DNA from: Whalleya microplaca | Lineage: Eukaryota > Ascomycota > Sordariomycetes > Xylariales > Xylariaceae | DNA length: 64,000 nucleotides | Direction: 5' to 3' | Assembly (NCBI GenBank): GCA_022497155.1 | Contig: MU385751.1 | Span: forward strand, 186,001-250,000 | Part shown: piece after piece, positions 58,933 to 64,000 of the stretch | Layout of the letters: each line of letters opens with the position of its first letter | Position numbering within the stretch: the stretch's first letter is position 1 | Position numbers and translations under genes: made by a program | The notes under the pieces: generated by a model | What the model saw: only the letters and a program-made list of their open reading frames with translations | Database searches by the model: none | Told to the model about the DNA's origin: nothing

Positions 58933-61900
58933 ATGGCCGCGATGGAGGCCGTAGCTGCTCCGCTGGGCCCTACGAGCCCTGGTACGAACGGCATCTCACC
59001 TTCGTCGTTTATCACCATCGACCCGACCTTGGTTGTGGAGTACCTCGCCTCCGTGGTCACGATCGCTCTGGGAGCTACCCGCGATGAGCTCCAGAGCGAC
59101 GACAACCTCCTTTCCCAAGCGAACTACGCCGATACCGTCCAAAGGTGTAGTCGCTTCGCGACCGATGCCCAAGTCGCCCTGTACATACAGAAGGACATCC
59201 AGCCGTCGGACGATATCCCAGATGACCCTTCTGATCATGGTACGGACTCCCTACTGCATTTTTAGCGCCGGGTTAGGCTATCTTGCTAATTCTCATGCTT
59301 AGTCCCCCCCTCCTACAAATATACCATCACGTCCGAGATCTCTTCCTCCCCGACAACGGTGGCCTATCTTGCCCTGCTCAAGCGGCCCCAAGCCATCGAT
59401 CCCTCGCTACCGTTGACCTCTCAGGTGCAAATCCAAACGCTGCCCGGCACCGCGTCCCTGACGAATCTTGTCTCAGAACAAGGACCTTCTGCTTCTCCTT
59501 TCGAAATTCTTCATTCTATTGTTCATAATGCGCTGGCGCCCTACTTCGATGCCAATACCAAGACCTCGCAAGCCGTCAACGGGGCTAGGAGCCGAGCGGA
59601 CGTGGATGCGAAGACTGGCATTCCGGTGACGAAGAAGCGAATGACCGAGTTGGAATTAAGCTTGCTTCACCTTCAGCAGAACGTTGAGATTCCGGAACTG
59701 TCGCTCCCCTTCCATCCTGTTGTTCAGGCGGCGCTAGAGGAAGCTGTTGCTCGCAATGTCCGGCCCACCACCGACTTGATAGACGCCGCCCTCCTCTCAG
59801 AAAGCTCATTTATGAACAACCTGCAATCGACAGTGAACAGTTGGATCAAGTCGATACAGACCATCACCAAGCTGACTCGAGATCCCGTCACGAGAACAGC
59901 TACCCAGGAGATCAACTTCTGGTTGTCAATGGAGTCCGCACTGGAGGGAATCGAGGCGCAATTAAGAAGCGAAGGTGTTATGTTGACTTTGGAGATCCTG
60001 AAGAACGCGAAGCGTTTCCAGGCGACTGTCAGCTTTACCGCCGATACTGGGTTGAAGGAGGCTATGGAGGTGGTGCAGAAGTACAATCAACTTATGCGAG
60101 ACTTTCCTCTCGATGAACTTCTATCTGCGACCTCGTTACCAAAGGTCCAGGACGCGATTGCCCAGATCTTCAGTCACATGAACAAGAAGATGAGGTTCAG
60201 CAACTACCCCATCGCGCGGACTCTGCATTTGGTAGAGGCTATTTCAGCAGATTTAGAGGAAGTCATGCATCGCCTTCTTCCGGGCTCTGAACTAGTGGAC
60301 CTTGATTACAAGGATTTCAAGAACCTCATGGCTACTGCTGATAATATTTTCAAGTCTTGGGATGCCCAGATCAAGGATTTCACGAACATCGCCCGAGAGA
60401 CGACTCGTAGAAGACAAGAAAAATTTATTCCTATCAAAGTGACTCCGAAACACAACGAGCTACAAGCTCGGCTAAAGTACATCGACACTTTTCGGGATAA
60501 CCACGAGCAGCTACAGAGGACGATTGTCAATGTTCTTGGCCCGAAGGCAACTATCAGTGGCCTGAGTGAGGAGATCACCGCTAATGGCGTGGCCCTCGTG
60601 GAAGAGATGGGTGATGTAGATGCCGTTGAAGAAGTTCAGCAGGCCTGGGAAGCACTAAAAAATGTCGATCTCCTCGATGTTACTCCAGAAGGAACCCAAA
60701 GATGGGTGAAGGCAGAAAATACTTACAATGAGCGCACCTCGAGAGTTGAGAACTCAATCATTGCCAGATTACGTGATCGACTTGCAACCGCGAAAAATGC
60801 AAATGAGATGTTTCGTGTTTTCTCCCAGTTCAATGCCCTCTTCGTTCGCCCAAAGATTCGCGGTGCCATCGCCGAGTACCAGAATCAGCTAATTGACAAC
60901 GTCAAGCAAGCCATCTCGGGACTTCACGAGCGATTCAAACAGCAATATGGCCACTCCGAGGCTCATGCCATGGCTCAGTTGCACGATTTGCCCCCAGTTT
61001 CTGGCGCTATTATCTGGGCACGGCAGATCGAGCGCCAACTCGACGGGTACATGAAGAAAGTTGAGGACATTCTGGGTTCGGATTGGGCTCTTCATGCCGA
61101 GGGCCAAAAGCTACAGACCGAGAGCGAGTTGTTCAGGAAGAAGCTGAACACGCAGGCGATATACAAAGCGTGGATCGAAGATGTTCAGCGGAAACAGATC
61201 TCCATATCCGGTCGGCTCTTCAACATCAATAAAATAAGAGCCGCCAATAACGCCTTGGACCTCTCCGTCAATTTTGACGCGCATATCATCGCACTCTTCA
61301 AGGAAACCCGAAACCTCGGTTGGCAAAATTTCAATGTGCCCCACGCCGTAAATAATGTTGCGAAAGAGGCCAAGAGGGTGTACCCATATGCCGTCAGTCT
61401 CATGGAGAGCGTCAGGACCTTCGCGCAGACGACGCGGCAGATCTCGGAAATGTCTGGAGTTTCCATCTTGCTGAGTGGCTACCAAAATGATGTTCATACC
61501 TTGGTTGCTAAGGGTATACCCCTCAAGTGGGAGACCTTTGTTAATACCTGGGAGTCGTATCAGAAGCCGTTGCTCGCTAACGGCAGCATTGAGCACACCC
61601 TTAGTCGGGGTGCTGAAAGTAAGCACGTCTTATTTGTGCGAGAGTTTGCCGCCGCAGCCTCACTGCTCCAGACGAAGACCGTCACTCTCGCCAACATCCA
61701 CTCCAATGTTCAAAAGGCGCTGGCCGAACTCGCTACCTGCCCGTATGAAGCTTCCGAATTTGAAGAACGTCTCCAGGCCATCCAGGCTGCTGTTGACCAG
61801 TTGAACTTGGAACAATACGTCAATCTAGGATTCTGGGCGGAGAGGATGAACGAACGGATCAAATTAACTCTGCTTACCCGTTTGCAGCGTTCGATCTCGG

Positions 61901-64000
61901 CATGGATTGACGCATTCGAGGACGACACTCCAATCGAACGAATTGAGACCAGTCGCAGGAAGCAGTTGGCTCCATCTGGGGAACCCATCAAGTCAGATGC
62001 GCCAGTCATGAAACACCTGGTCCATGAAATCACCATGAAGAACCAGGTCATCTACCTTGACCCCCCCCTGGAGTTCGCCAGAGCCAGCTGGTTCCTGCAA
62101 TTGCACGACTGGATTGGCATTGTTTGCAACCTGCCCAAGATTAAGGCCTCCAGATACCAGATGAGCTTAACGCTGAGCACTGTGGTTCACGAGGAGGCCC
62201 GTTTCAACGACCTTCCGAGCGACTGCACCGATATACTGGGCAGAGTCTACACTACGGTCGAAAAGAAGTTGCAGAGCATTAGTGATTATGTCGACAAGTG
62301 GCTACAATTCCAGTCTCTCTGGGATCTGCAATCCGAACAAGTCTACGAGCTTTTGGGTGACGAGCTCTCCAAATGGTTGCAGTTGCTGCAAGAAATTCGA
62401 AAATCACGTGCGACCTTTGACACTACCGAAGTCAGTCGTTCCTTTGGTCATATTACCATCGACTACGATCAGGTGCAGATGAAGGTCAATTCCAAGTATG
62501 ACCAATGGCAGCAGGAAATCCTCGTGAAGTTCGCTGGGCGTCTTGGCATTCGGATGAGAGAGGTCCACGCTGAGATTGAGAAAGCTCGCAGCGATTTAGA
62601 AGTGCAGAATCTCGAAGCCACTTCAACTGCGCACGCTGTCCAGTTCATTACCATTGTCCAGAGCTGCACCCGTCGTGTCAAGGCATGGGCGCCCGAGGTA
62701 GAGACTTTCCGTCAAGGTCAATCTACGCTCGTTCGGAACAGGTACAATTTCCCGAGCGATTGGGTAGATGTTCAGCAGGTCGACTCGATGTGGGAAGCTC
62801 TGAACGAGATATTGACCAGGAAAGCGAAGATTGTCCAGGATCAGACCGATGCTCTCAAGGCAAAGATTGTGGCAGAGGATAAAGTTGTCATGGGCAAGAT
62901 CGGCGAGATTGCTGCACAATGGAATGAGGAAAAGCCAGTCTCTGGCACTATTGCCCCCGATGTCGCGTCCGCAACTCTCAGCTCCTTCGAGTCACGCATC
63001 ACGAAGTTGCAAGAGGAGACTGATATGGTATCCAAGGCTAAGGAGGCGCTCGATCTCCCCGCGAGTCCCGAATCGTCTTTATCTATCATTATGGAAGAAG
63101 TTCATGATTTCAAGGCTGTGTGGTCTGGTCTGTCTACGATATGGAAGAGCCTGAACGAACTTCGAGAGACGCTATGGGGAAGTGTTCAGCCCAGAAAGAT
63201 TCGCACCAACCTTGATGGTCTCATGTCGATGACAAGGGAAATGCCAAGCAGAATGCGCCAGTACGCTGCTTTTGAACATATTCAAAACATCCTCCGCCAA
63301 CACCTGAAAGTCAACACCATTCTAAGCGACTTGAAATCAGAAGCAATCCGCGATCGACATTGGACAAAGATCTGGAAGGAGATCAAGCCTGGTCGACGAT
63401 ACTCGCCAGTGTCAATGACACTTGGAGACGTCTGGGATCTTAATCTGGTTGCTACTGAGGTCATTGTTAGGGACATTATCACGCAGGCCCAGGGTGAGAT
63501 GGCACTAGAAGAGTTCCTGAACCAGGTGAAGGAGACTTGGAATAGCTACCAATTAGATCTTGTTGCGTATCAGACCAAGTGCCGTCTCATTCGTGGCTGG
63601 GACGACCTGTTTGCCAAGTGTAGCGAGCATCTGAACTCCCTGCAGGCGATGAAACATTCGCCGTACTACAAGGAGTTTGAAGAGGAAGCTTCCTCCTGGG
63701 AAGACAAGTTGAACCGGGTCCATGTTCTGTTCGATGTCTGGATCGATGTCCAGCGTCAATGGGTGTACCTGGAAGGTGTCTTCACCGGCAATGCCGACAT
63801 CAAGCATCTTCTGCCTATTGAGTCCTCGAGATTTCAAAACATCAACAGCGAGTTCATGGCTGTCATGAAGAAAGTCTACAAACAGCCAATGGTGATGGAT
63901 GTTCTGAGCATCACTGGTGTTCAGAAGTCGCTGGAGCGTCTGGCTGAGCTCCTCAACAAGATCCAGAAGGCACTGGGTGAATATCTTGAGAAGGAACGAG
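58933..64000 (+). CDS. nudA: Cytoplasmic dynein heavy chain, 5' part (runs off the window)
   Basis: Motor subunit of cytoplasmic dynein, which carries nuclei and vesicles toward microtubule minus ends. Model: 58933-59239, then 59303 to the window end with the frame open, about 1,668 residues visible of an expected 4,300 or so. The N-terminus [12 protein letters not shown]...[17 protein letters not shown] matches fungal dynein tails. The visible part is the tail and the beginning of the linker, with coiled and helical segments such as [23 protein letters not shown] and [14 protein letters not shown], and the linker [17 protein letters not shown] at the very end. The AAA motor ring lies outside. 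The 63-nt intron has a GTACGG donor and a TTAG acceptor with branch GCTAAT. Single-exon length after it is usual. Confidence 0.94.

Noticed and set aside
1..64000. CRISPR arrays, rRNA or bacterial-type operons
   Set aside because: None seen. The sequence is eukaryotic with spliced genes.

Overview
The window is nuclear DNA of a filamentous ascomycete, most likely a sordariomycete. The evidence is short GT-AG introns with CTAAC-type branch sites, an AT-rich block in which every visible change in repeated DNA is a C-to-T or G-to-A transition (the mark of repeat-induced point mutation, RIP), and typical fungal genes: an AA9 polysaccharide monooxygenase, a HAL-type kinase, DUF3176 and FAR1-like proteins, and dynein heavy chain. 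The genus cannot be decided from the sequence alone. Exon boundaries were set by eye from splice signals, reading frame and recalled family sequences, so they are models rather than proven transcripts.

Layout. (1) 1-9400 is a RIP-degraded AT-rich block. It holds one complete Ty3/gypsy chromovirus-type LTR retrotransposon (1187-8671) with two 191-bp LTRs and a TAAAC target duplication, set in other decayed AT-rich DNA. Base composition returns to normal between about 9.4 and 10.4 kb. (2) 11.0-18.5 kb holds an F-box gene with a damaged 3' end, a nuclear poly(ADP-ribose) polymerase and a secreted alpha/beta hydrolase. (3) 18.6-22.6 kb is gene-free and contains a small inverted-repeat element. 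(4) 22.7-29.7 kb holds cystathionine gamma-lyase, a DUF3176 membrane protein and a secreted AA9 enzyme. (5) 31.5-44.1 kb is a housekeeping stretch: mitochondrial Hsp10, a HAL/Npr1-type kinase, mitochondrial ribosomal protein uL11m, divergently transcribed Svf1, a divergent histone H4 variant and a membrane-anchored GNAT protein. (6) 47.4-57.4 kb holds a C2H2 zinc-finger protein, an unrecognised fungal protein and a Gln/Pro-rich FAR1-like protein. (7) 58.9-64.0 kb is the 5' part of cytoplasmic dynein heavy chain, which runs off the window.

The genes do not form a pathway or a secondary-metabolite cluster. Most are separately transcribed housekeeping or secreted-protein genes.

The most unusual findings concern splicing. 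A PARP intron seems to be two nested introns or to contain a two-base exon. The Hsp10 start codon is alone in its exon. One gene has a candidate 36-nt intron. The H4 variant gene is split into seven exons and is unlike canonical H4 over much of its length.
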